Shown here: piece after piece, positions 42,102 to 50,839 of the stretch
Layout of the letters: each line of letters begins with the position of its first letter
How positions within the stretch are numbered: the first letter of the stretch is position 1
Assembly (NCBI GenBank): GCA_009776905.1
Contig: WRMX01000001.1
Span: 1 to 53,670, forward strand
Source of the DNA: Oscillospiraceae bacterium
Lineage (GTDB): Bacteria; Bacillota; Clostridia; Oscillospirales; Oscillospiraceae
Reading direction: 5' to 3'
DNA: 53,670 nucleotides
Program-made: the position numbers and the translations under genes
The notes under the pieces: model-generated
Told to the model about the DNA's origin: nothing
Seen by the model: only the letters and a program-made list of their open reading frames with translations
Databases searched by the model: none

Positions 42102-42581
42102 TCAGCTTGTTATTTTTTCCAACAGGACGGCGGCGGTCGACGCAATGCCCGAGCCGTCGCCGGTGAAGCCAAGCCCCTCCTCCGTGGTCGCCTTCACGCT
42201 GATGCTCGTGATCGCGACGTTGAGCGCCTTTGCGACGCAGTTGCGCATATGGTAGATATGCTGCGACAGCCTTGGCGTCTGGAGGATGATAACGATGTCC
42301 GCGTTGGAGAGCGCGTACCCCTGCTCCTTGACTATCGAATACACGTCTTTCAGCATGTCTATGCTCCGAGCGTCGCGCCAGCGTTCGTCGGTGTTCGGGA
42401 AATGCTGGCCGATGTCGCCGAGCGCGAGCGCGCCGAGCATGGCGTCCATCAGCGCGTGGAGCGGCACGTCCGAGTCCGAGTGGCCATCCGGGCCGAACTC
42501 GCATGGGATCTCCACGCCGCATAATATGCATTTGCGCCCTGCTTTCAGGCGGTGCGCGTCGTAACCAATACCGATCCTCAT
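42102..42581 (-). CDS. ispF: 2-C-methyl-D-erythritol 2,4-cyclodiphosphate synthase
   Basis: MEP-pathway enzyme converting CDP-ME 2-phosphate to the cyclodiphosphate with release of CMP. It has 159 residues from the ATG at 42581, which follows AGGAG by 8 nt. Signatures are MRIGIGYDAHRL with the zinc ligands Asp and His, the PDGHSDSDVPLHALMDAMLGA block, DIGQHFP, and the C-terminal TSISVKATTEEGLGFTGDGSGIAS. It lies downstream of ispD on the same strand, with a 33-bp tandem repeat between them. Confidence 0.97.
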   Translation of the reverse strand: MRIGIGYDAHRLKAGRKCILCGVEIPCEFGPDGHSDSDVPLHALMDAMLGALALGDIGQHFPNTDERWRDARSIDMLKDVYSIVKEQGYALSNADIVIILQTPRLSQHIYHMRNCVAKALNVAITSISVKATTEEGLGFTGDGSGIASTAAVLLEKITS

Positions 42582-42657
42582 ATTCATCGCTCCTTGCATT
42601 TGGCATTATTTGTTTTGCATTTCGTGGGTCCGGGATGGACTCTCGTCATAGGTATAT

Positions 42658-42754
42658 CGTGTTCCGGGTGGCTTGCGGTCCGGGCGGTTTGCGTTCCGGC
42701 GCAGCTGGCAGTCCGGGCGGTTTGCGGTACGGCGCAGCTTGCGGTCCAGTCGCG
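42658..42754. repeat. 33-bp tandem repeat between ispD and ispF
   Basis: GTCCGGGCGGTTTGCG recurs at 42678 and 42711, with a partial GTCC copy at 42744; the period is exactly 33 bp. The array abuts the ispD stop codon (42755-42757). It stays open in more than one frame but carries no recognisable gene. Confidence 0.85.
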
Positions 42755-43483
42755 TCAGGCTCCATCGCGCTCTGCGAGGAATGCTTCCGCGACGCGTAGG
42801 TCCGAGCTCGTAGTAATCTTGATGTTTTCACGAGTGCCTTCCGTGATGTGTACCGGGCAACCGAGCATTTCGACAGCTTGGCAGTCGTCCGTCACGTCGA
42901 CCGATTTGTTCTTCGCGTTCGTCAGCGCTGCCTTGATCAGATCCTTGTCGAAAACCTGCGGTGTTTGCATCTCATAAAGCCCTTCCCTGTCAACGGTCTC
43001 CGATATGATGCCGTCACGCGCCCGCTTAACGGTCGAACTGACGGGAATCGCAGGGGCTGCGGCATGGTGCCTCATTGCGGCTTCTATCGCGCGAATTATT
43101 GTGGCCGAGTCTACGCATGGCCTGGCCCCGTCGTGTATGGCGACAAGCTCGGCCTTTTCCTCAACTGCGTATATGCCGTTGAGCACGGAGAGCAACCTTG
43201 TTTCGCCGCCGACTATGACTTTTACGGCTTTAGTGATTCGATATTTCTCGCATAACGCGCTGACGTCAGTTAGTGCGTCGGCGCGCGCGACAACGATGAT
43301 TTCATCAATAAGCGCGCACTTTTGATATGCCATTAGCGTGTACGCCAGCACGGGGGCGCCGTGCAGCTCCGCGAAGAGCTTGTCGCCACCGCCCATCCTG
43401 CGTGAGCTGCCGGCTGCAGCGATCACGGCGGTGCATGCCGGCGCATTCTTGCTCCGCTTCATAAGTTTGAAGATATTTGGCAT
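42755..43483 (-). CDS. ispD: 2-C-methyl-D-erythritol 4-phosphate cytidylyltransferase
   Basis: MEP-pathway enzyme coupling CTP to methylerythritol phosphate. It has 242 residues from the ATG at 43483 (AAGGTGG upstream). Motifs are TAVIAAAGSSRRMGGGDKLF (CTP-binding loop), the segment around VIVGGETRLLSVLNGI, VAIHDGARPCVD, and TDDCQAVEMLG near the end. A short basic start MPNIFKLMKRSKNAP precedes the core and is slightly longer than usual. It lies downstream of the CarD-type gene, a frequent neighbourhood in Clostridia. Confidence 0.96.
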   Translation of the reverse strand: MPNIFKLMKRSKNAPACTAVIAAAGSSRRMGGGDKLFAELHGAPVLAYTLMAYQKCALIDEIIVVARADALTDVSALCEKYRITKAVKVIVGGETRLLSVLNGIYAVEEKAELVAIHDGARPCVDSATIIRAIEAAMRHHAAAPAIPVSSTVKRARDGIISETVDREGLYEMQTPQVFDKDLIKAALTNAKNKSVDVTDDCQAVEMLGCPVHITEGTRENIKITTSSDLRVAEAFLAERDGA

Positions 43484-43518
43484 AATAATCCACCTTGACA
43501 CTCATTATCGACAGCGCT

Positions 43519-43595
43519 CAATGACAAAAAGCAACAAGTAATATCTGCCGGCCATGAAGTGGCGGCACAATAATATTACCTGCTACTTTTCATTG
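43519..43595. other. long imperfect hairpin between carD-type gene and ispD
   Basis: Arms CAATGAC...AAGTAATAT and ATATTACCT...TTTCATTG pair over about 24 positions with a few mismatches. They enclose an inner stem TGCCGGCCA-TGAAG-TGGCGGCA. This 77-bp palindromic structure occupies most of the 121-bp gap. It could be a terminator-like or processing element, or a degenerate miniature transposon; no T-run distinguishes these. Confidence 0.6.
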
Positions 43596-43604
43596 TGCGA
43601 AGCA

Positions 43605-44081
43605 TTAAGCAAGCGCGGCGTTGAGGCGGGATTCGACTTCCTCGTATGAGAGCTTTTTTGAAAGGACGATTTCCGATAACAATATCTGCTTCGCGGAATG
43701 CAGCATCTTGCGTTCGCCGGTGGACAGACCCTTTTCGACATCGCGCGACATGAGCCCTTTCACGACGCAAGCGACTTCAAACAAGTCCCCGCTTTTCAGC
43801 TTCTGCATGTTCTCGCGGTAGCGCCTGTTCCAGTTGGAAGTCATCTCGACGACGATGTCGGGAATCGATGCCATGAGCGCATCCGCCTCGTCGGACCCGA
43901 CGATCTTCCTTACGCCGATCTGCTCGGTGTTTTCGGTCGGTATCATCACGACCATGCCGCCGGCCGGCATACGCAGGATGTAATACTGGCGCGTGCAGCC
44001 GTTCATCCGCTTTTCTTCGATACTGTCAATAATGCCCGCCCCATGCATGGGATGGGCGATCATATCGCCTACGCAAAACAT
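43605..44081 (-). CDS. CarD/CdnL-type transcriptional regulator
   Basis: A 158-residue CarD family protein. The N-terminal Tudor-like RNA-polymerase-interaction domain (MFCVGDMIAHPMHGAGIIDSIEEK, YYILRMPAGGMVVMIPTEN) is followed by the helical DNA-binding domain with NWNRRYRENMQKLKSGDLFEVA and SRDVEKGLSTGERKML. Such proteins bind the RNA polymerase beta subunit and stabilise open complexes at housekeeping promoters. It precedes ispD on the same strand with a large hairpin between. Confidence 0.93.
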   Translation of the reverse strand: MFCVGDMIAHPMHGAGIIDSIEEKRMNGCTRQYYILRMPAGGMVVMIPTENTEQIGVRKIVGSDEADALMASIPDIVVEMTSNWNRRYRENMQKLKSGDLFEVACVVKGLMSRDVEKGLSTGERKMLHSAKQILLSEIVLSKKLSYEEVESRLNAALA

Positions 44082-44129
44082 ATGTTATTCTCTCCCAATC
44101 TTTCCCCCCGAGCAATGCCAGGCGACTTG

Positions 44130-47117
44130 TTAATCTCCTTCGTCAGGGACTATGTCTGTTTGTGTGTCTTCTGCCTCGTCAGCGATGGGAGCTGCGGCTG
44201 CGTCTTCTGCTGCTGCATCGTCATCGGCGGTGTCTGCTTCTTCTGCCTCGTCTGCGACGGGGGCTTCGGCGGTTGTGTCTTCGACCGCGTCTGCGGCCTC
44301 GTCATCGGCGGTTGCTGCTGCGGCTGCGTCTTCGGCTGCGTCTGTGGCCTCTTCATCGGCGGTTGCTGCGTCTTCTGCTACGGCGGCATCGACATCGTCA
44401 TCGGCATCAGCGGCATCGTCATCGGCCGCGACTGCCTCGTCAACGACGTCAACAGCGGAATCATCCGCATCCGGCCCGCCATCGGACGGCGAATCGTCGT
44501 CGTCGTCGAACGCCGGCGGCGCGTCGGTATCATAAACCACGACAGGCGTTTTATCGACTGCGGCAGCTTCCTCAACATCGCGGTCGCTCAAGCGCTGCGA
44601 CGACGGATCGATCAGCGCCCTGATGCTCAGGCTAACCTTCTTGCGGTCATTGTCGATCTCCGTGATCTTGACGTCGACCAATTGCCCGTCAGAGAGAATC
44701 TCCGAAGGCAGCCCGATCCTGTGGTCCGTGATCTGCGAGATGTGGATAAGGCCATCGACTCCCGGGCATATTTCCGCAAAAGCGCCAAACGGCATCATCT
44801 TGACGATCTTGACGTTGACGATGTTGCCGACAGAGTATTGCGACGTGAACCTCGCCCAAGGGTTGTCCTCGCTTTTTTTGTATCCGAGCGAAATCTTCCT
44901 GGTTTCTCTGTCAAACGAGAGGACGTATACCGAAACCTCGTCGCCGACGGACATGACCTCGGACGGCTGCTTGATGCGCGTCCAGCTCAGCTCGGAAATG
45001 TGGATCATGCCGTCGATGCCGCCTATGTCGACGAAAACGCCGTATGACGTCATGGATTTGACGACGCCGTCATACTGCTTGCCCTTCTCGATTTCCTCCC
45101 AAAGGCGATCCGACTTTTCGCGGCGCTCCTCTGCCTGCACGGCGCGTATGGAGCCGACGACGCGCCTTCTGGATTGGTTGACCTCCGTAATGCGCAGCTT
45201 GACGGTTTTTTTGACGAGGTCGGTCATTGGGGCCGATTTCGGCAGGCCCGTCTGCGATGCGGGCACAAACACGCGGACGCCCTTGACGTTGACGACGATG
45301 CCGCCCTTGTTTTCTTCCGTGACGTGCCCTTCGACAATGGCGCGGCTATCCTTGGCCGCTTCTATGTCGTCCCAGTTCTTGATGGCATCGAGCCGCTTTT
45401 TCGACAGCGTGACCATGCCCTCGACGTCATTGACGCGAAGCACGAACGACTCGATGGAATCGCCGACTTTGATGATGTCGTCGATGTTCGCGTTTGCATC
45501 GTCGGTGAACTCGCTGATGGGTATGTAGCCCGACTGCTTTGTCCCGAGGTCGACGGACACTTCCGTGGCCGTGATCGACGTGACGATGCCTGCGACTTTT
45601 TGTCCTGTATGTAATGTCTTGATAGACCTTTCGAGCATTTCTTCGAATGACTCGTCCCTTGGTTCCGATGGCGGCTCGTCAGTGGCATCGGCGGGCGGCG
45701 TTTCAATGGGAGCGTCCGTTTGCGAGGCCGCTTCCGCAGCAGGCTCATCGGCGGCGGCTTCTCCAACCGTGATGGCTTCCAAGGGTGGCTCTGCGGCTGC
45801 GACAGGCGCTGCCTCCGTAGTTTCCTCCGCAGCAGGCGCTTCCGCAGTTTCATCCGCGACCGATGTTGCCTCCGCAGCAGGTGCCTCCGCAGCAGGTGCC
45901 TCCGCAGCAGGCGCTTCCTCCTCGGCCGGCTCATCAACAAGCGCAGCCACGGCCGGCTCAGCTACCGGCGCTGCTTCCGCATCCGCGCCATCGCCCTCCG
46001 CAACGGCTGCTTCCGCGACCGGCGGCTCGTCAGCGGCCTCCACCGCAGCATCCAAATCCGGCGCAACACCCGCTTCCTGCGCAGCATCATCTTCCACCGC
46101 AACAATTTCCTCCGCATATGCCGCCAATGGCGCGTCCGTAGCGACGGCATCAGGCTCCGGCACAGCGACGGCATCGACGGCCTCCGCTTCCGCAGCAACA
46201 ATTCCATCGGCAACGGCCGGCTCCACAAAGCCATCCAAGGCCTGCGCGTCGGTGGTGGTTTCGTCTAACAATTCTTCTCCGCTCATCTTATGGTTGACCT
46301 CCTTAATTATCCACGCCGGTGTGGAAGCGCCCGCTGTGATGCCGACGGTATCCACATCGCGGAAATCTGCAAGGCAAAGATCGTTCGCAGTTTCGACAAA
46401 AAAGACCCTGCGGCAGTATCTTGTGCAAATGTCCGCTAATTTTAGGCTGTTCGCGCTGTTTTTATCGCCGATGACTATCATTGCATCGACGGTTTGCGAC
46501 AGCTTTTCAGCCTCCAATTGGCGTTCGCGCGTAGCGTTACATATTGTATCAAAAATTTTGAAGTTTGTACACTCTTTTTTTATGATTTCAACGATTGTGT
46601 CGAAAATGGCTCTCGTATGCGTCGTTTGGAACACAAATGACAGCGGCAAACCGGCGTTGCCATCAGTCCCGAGCCATTCCAGCAGTTCGTCGGCGGTCTC
46701 AAATATTGCATATTCCTGACACCAGCTGGCGATTGCCGATACCTCCGGATGGCTGCGTTCGCCAATGATCATCACCCGCCTGCCGCCGGAGGATTCCTCG
46801 CGCGCGATCTTATGGATCCTGCCAACGTCGGGGCATGTCGCGTCTATGATGTTTCCGCATCGCGACTCGAGCGCCTCGCGCTCGCTCCTGCAGGCGCCGT
46901 GCGACCTAATGATGACGGTGTGTCCGGGCGTGGCCTCCGCAGCGTCGGTGATAATGCCGACGCCTTTCGCGTCAAGGTCTTTGATCACGCTGTCGTTGTG
47001 GATGATCGGCCCGAAGGTGACGCAGTTGCTGCACTCCGACGCTGCTTTTTCGCATATCGAAACGGCCCTGCGGACTCCAAAGCAGAATCCCGCCGTTTTC
47101 GCGTTAATGATTTTCAT
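44130..47117 (-). CDS. ispH: fused IspH (HMBPP reductase) and S1-domain protein with expanded linker and tail
   Basis: A 995-residue bifunctional protein. Residues 1-280 are IspH, the 4Fe-4S enzyme making IPP and DMAPP. The cluster cysteines are C12 (GFCFGVRRAV), C95 (DATCPDVG) and C193 (TICNATRERQ); active-site histidines are H40, H73 (SHGA) and H123 (HPE). A linker of about 205 residues (284-488) is almost entirely Ala/Glu/Asp/Pro/Val with 5-residue EAPAA repeats. Four S1 RNA-binding repeats follow at about 504-575, 590-660, 677-745 and 762-832 (ribosomal protein S1-like). The last 150 residues are Asp/Ala/Glu-rich. IspH-S1 fusions are known in Clostridia, but the linker and tail are unusually long. 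It lies in the order flavoprotein-cmk-plsC-ispH. Confidence 0.95.
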   Translation of the reverse strand: MKIINAKTAGFCFGVRRAVSICEKAASECSNCVTFGPIIHNDSVIKDLDAKGVGIITDAAEATPGHTVIIRSHGACRSEREALESRCGNIIDATCPDVGRIHKIAREESSGGRRVMIIGERSHPEVSAIASWCQEYAIFETADELLEWLGTDGNAGLPLSFVFQTTHTRAIFDTIVEIIKKECTNFKIFDTICNATRERQLEAEKLSQTVDAMIVIGDKNSANSLKLADICTRYCRRVFFVETANDLCLADFRDVDTVGITAGASTPAWIIKEVNHKMSGEELLDETTTDAQALDGFVEPAVADGIVAAEAEAVDAVAVPEPDAVATDAPLAAYAEEIVAVEDDAAQEAGVAPDLDAAVEAADEPPVAEAAVAEGDGADAEAAPVAEPAVAALVDEPAEEEAPAAEAPAAEAPAAEATSVADETAEAPAAEETTEAAPVAAAEPPLEAITVGEAAADEPAAEAASQTDAPIETPPADATDEPPSEPRDESFEEMLERSIKTLHTGQKVAGIVTSITATEVSVDLGTKQSGYIPISEFTDDANANIDDIIKVGDSIESFVLRVNDVEGMVTLSKKRLDAIKNWDDIEAAKDSRAIVEGHVTEENKGGIVVNVKGVRVFVPASQTGLPKSAPMTDLVKKTVKLRITEVNQSRRRVVGSIRAVQAEERREKSDRLWEEIEKGKQYDGVVKSMTSYGVFVDIGGIDGMIHISELSWTRIKQPSEVMSVGDEVSVYVLSFDRETRKISLGYKKSEDNPWARFTSQYSVGNIVNVKIVKMMPFGAFAEICPGVDGLIHISQITDHRIGLPSEILSDGQLVDVKITEIDNDRKKVSLSIRALIDPSSQRLSDRDVEEAAAVDKTPVVVYDTDAPPAFDDDDDSPSDGGPDADDSAVDVVDEAVAADDDAADADDDVDAAVAEDAATADEEATDAAEDAAAAATADDEAADAVEDTTAEAPVADEAEEADTADDDAAAEDAAAAPIADEAEDTQTDIVPDEGD
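45654..46268 (-). repeat. low-complexity coding stretch in the IspH-S1 linker
   Basis: About 205 codons of alternating Ala with Glu, Asp, Pro and Val, including direct 15-bp repeats encoding EAPAA. It joins two folded domains. A comparable acidic Ala/Asp/Glu block forms the C-terminus at about 44133-44590. Confidence 0.85.
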
Positions 47118-47153
47118 TCAAATCAGTTCTCCGTTTGAATTATCGAGGACACA

Positions 47154-47759
47154 TTATGCGTTGACTTCGGGGTTCAGCGACTTGATCTTTTCCATCAGCG
47201 CCTCGGACAACTCCGCATAATCGTCCGCCGTTCGCTTGACCTGGAGCTTTTCGACAGAATACGGCTCGCCGATGACTACCGTCACCTTGCGGAACAGCCG
47301 CTTTTTTCTCGGTATGTAAAACGGCACGAGCAGCGCGCCGGCGCGCTCGGCAAGCTTGACTGCCCCCGCCTTCGCCTCGACTGCGTCGTCCGCGGACACG
47401 CGCGTCCCTTCCGGAAATATGACGACCATCTCGCCCTTGCGAAGATATTGAAGCGAGCTCTTGACGGAATCGATGTCCAGCTTGCCCCTGTTCACGCAGA
47501 TCATGCCGAGCTTTTGCAATATCTGCGAAATTACCGGTATCCTGAACAGCTCGATTTTTGCAATAACGTGCAATTGATTTGATATGCCGAAAGCGAACGC
47601 CGCCAGAAACGGGTCGGACATATGAGAGTGGTTGGCGCATACGACGGCGGCGCCGGACGGTATGTTGTCCGCGCCGTCCACGCGCAGCCGGTATAAAATG
47701 CCAAACCATGCCCGCGCGACCCTGTAGCAGCCTCTGTAGAATTTATAGCTGGGCTTCAT
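47154..47759 (-). CDS. plsC: 1-acyl-sn-glycerol-3-phosphate acyltransferase
   Basis: Membrane-associated acyltransferase making phosphatidic acid. It has 201 residues. Motifs are CANHSHMSDPF (NHxxxxD catalytic), the segment around GMICVNRGKLD, VVIFPEGTRV (FPEGTR) and LLVPFYIPRKKRLFRKVTVVIGEP. A hydrophobic N-terminal region around FYRGCYRVARAWFGILY may contact the membrane. Its ATG overlaps the cmk stop by 4 bp (ATGA). Confidence 0.95.
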   Translation of the reverse strand: MKPSYKFYRGCYRVARAWFGILYRLRVDGADNIPSGAAVVCANHSHMSDPFLAAFAFGISNQLHVIAKIELFRIPVISQILQKLGMICVNRGKLDIDSVKSSLQYLRKGEMVVIFPEGTRVSADDAVEAKAGAVKLAERAGALLVPFYIPRKKRLFRKVTVVIGEPYSVEKLQVKRTADDYAELSEALMEKIKSLNPEVNA

Positions 47760-48433
47760 TTGCCGAACCTCTTATATACCAGGCCGCAGAAAGCATCGAA
47801 GCTCTCATCGGCATCGAGATACGTCGTGTCGAGAATGATCGAGTCTTCCGCAGGCTTCAATGGTGCGACCTCGCGCTCGCTGTCATTTTTGTCGCGGATG
47901 CGCATATCGTCGCGGACCTTGTCAAGCGAGATGCCGGGGTCTTTTTCCAGCAGTTCGAGATGCCGCCTTTTTGCGCGGACGTCGAGCTCCGCTGTCAGGA
48001 ACACCTTCAACCCTGCATTCGGCAGCACGACCGTCCCGATGTCGCGCCCGTCCATGATGACGTCATATTTCTCCGCCATCAGACGCTGCATCGACAAAAG
48101 GAAATCACGCACCGATGGTATGGCGGACACGTCTGATGCATAGGACGATGCTTCGGGCGAACGGATATCGCCCGTCACGTCGTCGGAGTTCATTAGCATC
48201 CTTTGGACTCCTTCATCGTCGTATTTCATTTCGAGGTTGATATCCGGGAGTAGCGACGCAATGCCGTCCGCATCCCTCGGGGATACGCCTTTTCTGAGCG
48301 CATATAGGCCGATGCATCGGTACAACGCGCCCGTGTCAACGTATATCATGCCGAGGTGCTTCGCCGCCCTCCTGGCCAGCGTGCTCTTCCCCGCTCCTGC
48401 GGGACCGTCCAATGAAATGCTCCTTGTTTCCAT
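47756..48433 (-). CDS. cmk: cytidylate kinase
   Basis: Phosphorylates CMP and dCMP with ATP. It has 225 residues from the ATG at 48433 (AAGAGG about 8 nt upstream). Motifs are SISLDGPAGAGKSTLARRAAKHLG (P-loop), YVDTGALYR, the IMDGRDIGTVVLPNAGLKVFLTA block, and RIRDKNDSEREVAPLKPAEDS. The longer upstream frame would intrude toward the flavoprotein gene and lacks homology. It is coupled to plsC. Confidence 0.97.
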   Translation of the reverse strand: METRSISLDGPAGAGKSTLARRAAKHLGMIYVDTGALYRCIGLYALRKGVSPRDADGIASLLPDINLEMKYDDEGVQRMLMNSDDVTGDIRSPEASSYASDVSAIPSVRDFLLSMQRLMAEKYDVIMDGRDIGTVVLPNAGLKVFLTAELDVRAKRRHLELLEKDPGISLDKVRDDMRIRDKNDSEREVAPLKPAEDSIILDTTYLDADESFDAFCGLVYKRFGK

Positions 48434-48497
48434 AAACCAGCCTCTTCTTTTGTTATTGTCGCTGTAATTCACCGTGTTGGCGGCGTTGCGCGGGCTC

Positions 48498-49967
48498 TCA
48501 CCGTAGCGGCTGCGTTCTGCCACCAATCACCGCAGCGGCTGCAGCGTTCGCGGCCGCAAAAGCCGTGGACCATGCGATCTGCAGATTGAACCCGCCCGTA
48601 TACGCATCCGCGTCGATTATCTCGCCGGCAAAGAATAACCCTCCGACAAGCTTCGATTCCATGGTCTTTGGATTGATCTCGCGCAAATCGACCCCGCCTG
48701 ATGTGATGATCGCTTCCTCAACGGGCCTCGGTCCGATGACATCAATGCGAAACGATTTAAGCAATTCAACGAGCCGGAGCCGCTGTTCGCGGATAATCGA
48801 ATGGACCTTCGTATGTGGAGGTATGCCCGATTTCCGCACGACCACGGGAATGCAGCTCTTGCTGAGCAAGTCGTCGAGCGAATTGGCGAAATCGCGGTTT
48901 GAATACTTTTCAAAGTCGCGCAAAATGCGTAAATCCAACTTTTTTTCATCAAGCCCGGGTTTAAAGTCTATAATAACATGATATTTCGTTTTGTCAAAGT
49001 CCCTCATATGGGCGCTCGCCGACAATGTGAGCGGGCCAGACAAGCCAAAATGCGTGAATAGCACCTCTCCGATATCTTCAAATATCGGTGTAGGCCCGGC
49101 GCCGTATGCCGAAAGCTTCACATTTTTCAGCGTCAGCCCCTGCATGGCACCGCAAATGTCCGACTCCGCATCGAGCGGCACGAGCGAGCCTCGAAGCGGC
49201 GTGACTTTGTGGCCAAGCGCAGCGGCCATCTCATAGCCGTCGCCCGTTGAACCGGTCGCCGGGTACGACAGCCCGCCCGTTGCCAGGATCACAGCGCCGC
49301 ACCGGGCTTCCCCGCCGTCGTATGTGACGCCCGTCACGCGCGGCAGGATATGCTCCTGCTCGCGCTCCGGCGTATGTCCCGGTGTATTCTCCTGCGCACG
49401 CTCCGGCGTGTTTCCCGGTTTGCGCTCAAGCGTATGTTTCGGCATATTCTCTGGCAAACGCCCTCGCATAAGCTCCAGACCGCGCTCCGGCGCATTTCCC
49501 GGCATAAGCTCCAGACCGCGCTCCGGCTTGTTCCCTACAAAACGCCCCGCCTCTGTTTGGAGCGCAACAGCCCTGCCCCTCGCGCGCTCCACCCCTGCTT
49601 TGTCCATATATGCGCCCAGCGCGGCCACGATGTCGGACGCTTTGTCCGACTGCGGAAAAACCCTGCCTCCGCGCTCCGTTTTTAAGGGGACTCCGAGCTT
49701 CTCGAATAGCTGCATCGTATCGCCCGGGCCGTGTAGCGCGAACGCGCTGTGCAGGAACTTCCCGCCGTTTGGGATGTTTTCGATGGCCTCCGTGATGGAG
49801 CAGTTGTTCGTGAGGTTGCAGCGCCCTTTCCCTGTGATGCGAAGCTTTTTCCCCGGCCCCGCATTGCGCTCTAGCAAAAGCACCCGCGCGCCATTTTCGG
49901 CGGCGGTGGCGGATGCGAGCATGCCTGCGGCTCCCCCGCCGACGACGATTATGTCATAAACCTGCAT
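48498..49967 (-). CDS. HI0933-family FAD-dependent oxidoreductase with repeat insertion
   Basis: A 489-residue flavoprotein of the HI0933/YhiN family (the BaiN-like group). The N-terminal Rossmann dinucleotide-binding motif is IIVVGGGAAGMLAS. GKGRCNLTNN, ILATGGLSYPATGSTGDGY and the C-terminal GLFFAGEIIDADAYTGGFNLQIAWSTG-like block are typical. The physiological substrate is uncertain. Residues about 140-211 are an insertion built of 12-residue units (for example PERGLELMPGNA, and degenerate PERAQENTPGHT), placed between the two halves of the FAD domain. It is 64 bp upstream of cmk. Confidence 0.92.
   Translation of the reverse strand: MQVYDIIVVGGGAAGMLASATAAENGARVLLLERNAGPGKKLRITGKGRCNLTNNCSITEAIENIPNGGKFLHSAFALHGPGDTMQLFEKLGVPLKTERGGRVFPQSDKASDIVAALGAYMDKAGVERARGRAVALQTEAGRFVGNKPERGLELMPGNAPERGLELMRGRLPENMPKHTLERKPGNTPERAQENTPGHTPEREQEHILPRVTGVTYDGGEARCGAVILATGGLSYPATGSTGDGYEMAAALGHKVTPLRGSLVPLDAESDICGAMQGLTLKNVKLSAYGAGPTPIFEDIGEVLFTHFGLSGPLTLSASAHMRDFDKTKYHVIIDFKPGLDEKKLDLRILRDFEKYSNRDFANSLDDLLSKSCIPVVVRKSGIPPHTKVHSIIREQRLRLVELLKSFRIDVIGPRPVEEAIITSGGVDLREINPKTMESKLVGGLFFAGEIIDADAYTGGFNLQIAWSTAFAAANAAAAAVIGGRTQPLR
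49335..49550 (-). repeat. 36-bp coding repeat inside the flavoprotein gene
   Basis: About 216 bp of degenerate 36-bp units. The two best-preserved share CATAAGCTCCAGACCGCGCT on the plus strand. It encodes Pro/Glu/Arg-rich 12-residue units. Confidence 0.85.
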
Positions 49968-49990
49968 ACATCACTTCCAAATCTCGCGCC

Positions 49991-50839
49991 TTAATAAACC
50001 CCATATTCGTCCCATATCGTCTCGAGGCGCTCAAAGTTTGCGTATAAATCCCCCGGAGCCTTCTCGCTCACGGCAACGACCAAAGCATTGACGATGCTCA
50101 AAGGCGCGACAAGCGTGTCGAGAAACGACACCATGTCGCTCTTCGCGCACAATGGGATGTCGCCCGGCTCTACAAGCGGCGACATGCGGCTGTCTGTGAT
50201 TGCGACGATTCCCGCGCCTACCTCCCGGGCATATTGCATCGCCCTGATAGTACGTCGCGAATAACGCGGGAAGCTGATGGCAATTAATACGTCGTCGCTT
50301 GAAATGCGCACTATTTGCTCGAAAATTTCGCCTGCCGGGCTCTCGCTGACCACGCGCGAATTGCTGAAAAGCAGGTTGAAATAGAACCCCATGAAGCTGG
50401 CGAGGAACGATGCCGAGCGCAGCCCGAGTATATATATGTTTTTCGCGCCTACGATCGCATCGACGGCGCGGTTGAAATCGTCCCTGTCCGTTTCTTCCAT
50501 CGTAAGCCTGATATTCTCAATGTCCGTCGAGAGCACGTATGACAATATGTCGCGGTCTTCTATCAGGTCTTTCGACACTTTGATACGCTGGACGGATGTG
50601 AGGCGGCTGCGAGTCATGTCCTGCAACGCGCGGCGCATTTCGGGATATCCGCTGTATCCCAGGTCCGCCGCGAAGCGCACGACAGTCGATTCGCTGACGT
50701 CGGCAAGCCTCGCCAGCTTGCTCGCGGTCATAAAGGCCGCTTTGTCATAATTATCCGTAATGTATCCTGCAATTTTCCTTTGCCCTTTTGAGAGCTTTTT
50801 ATACGAGGACTCAATTATGGATAAAACGTCACTGTCCAA
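49991..50839 (-). CDS. RpiR/MurR-family transcriptional regulator
   Basis: A 282-residue regulator with an N-terminal HTH of the RpiR type (LSIIESSYKKLSKGQRKIAGYI, then ASKLARLADVSESTVVRFAADLGYSGYPEMR) and a C-terminal SIS sugar-phosphate-binding domain (IYILGLRSASFLASFM, ISFPRYSRRTIRAMQYAREVGAGIVAITD). It is likely a sensor of a phosphorylated sugar or amino sugar. The start is proposed as TTG at 50839, 8 nt after GGTGG. The frame stays open to an ATG at 50992, but those 51 residues show no family similarity. It is separated from the flavoprotein gene by 23 bp. No target operon is visible here. Confidence 0.92.
   Translation of the reverse strand: MDSDVLSIIESSYKKLSKGQRKIAGYITDNYDKAAFMTASKLARLADVSESTVVRFAADLGYSGYPEMRRALQDMTRSRLTSVQRIKVSKDLIEDRDILSYVLSTDIENIRLTMEETDRDDFNRAVDAIVGAKNIYILGLRSASFLASFMGFYFNLLFSNSRVVSESPAGEIFEQIVRISSDDVLIAISFPRYSRRTIRAMQYAREVGAGIVAITDSRMSPLVEPGDIPLCAKSDMVSFLDTLVAPLSIVNALVVAVSEKAPGDLYANFERLETIWDEYGVY

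Noticed and set aside
42646..42831. 61-codon minus-strand frame over the 33-bp repeat
   Set aside because: It is a product of the repeat sequence, overlaps ispD and has no ribosome site.
43698..45047. 449-codon plus-strand open frame opposite the CarD-type and IspH-S1 genes
   Set aside because: It is a shadow of real minus-strand genes and their repeats, with cysteine/glycine-rich composition arising from the Asp/Ala/Glu repeat codons.
47140..47709. 189-codon minus-strand frame overlapping plsC
   Set aside because: It is in a different frame from the conserved plsC motifs and has no recognisable domain.
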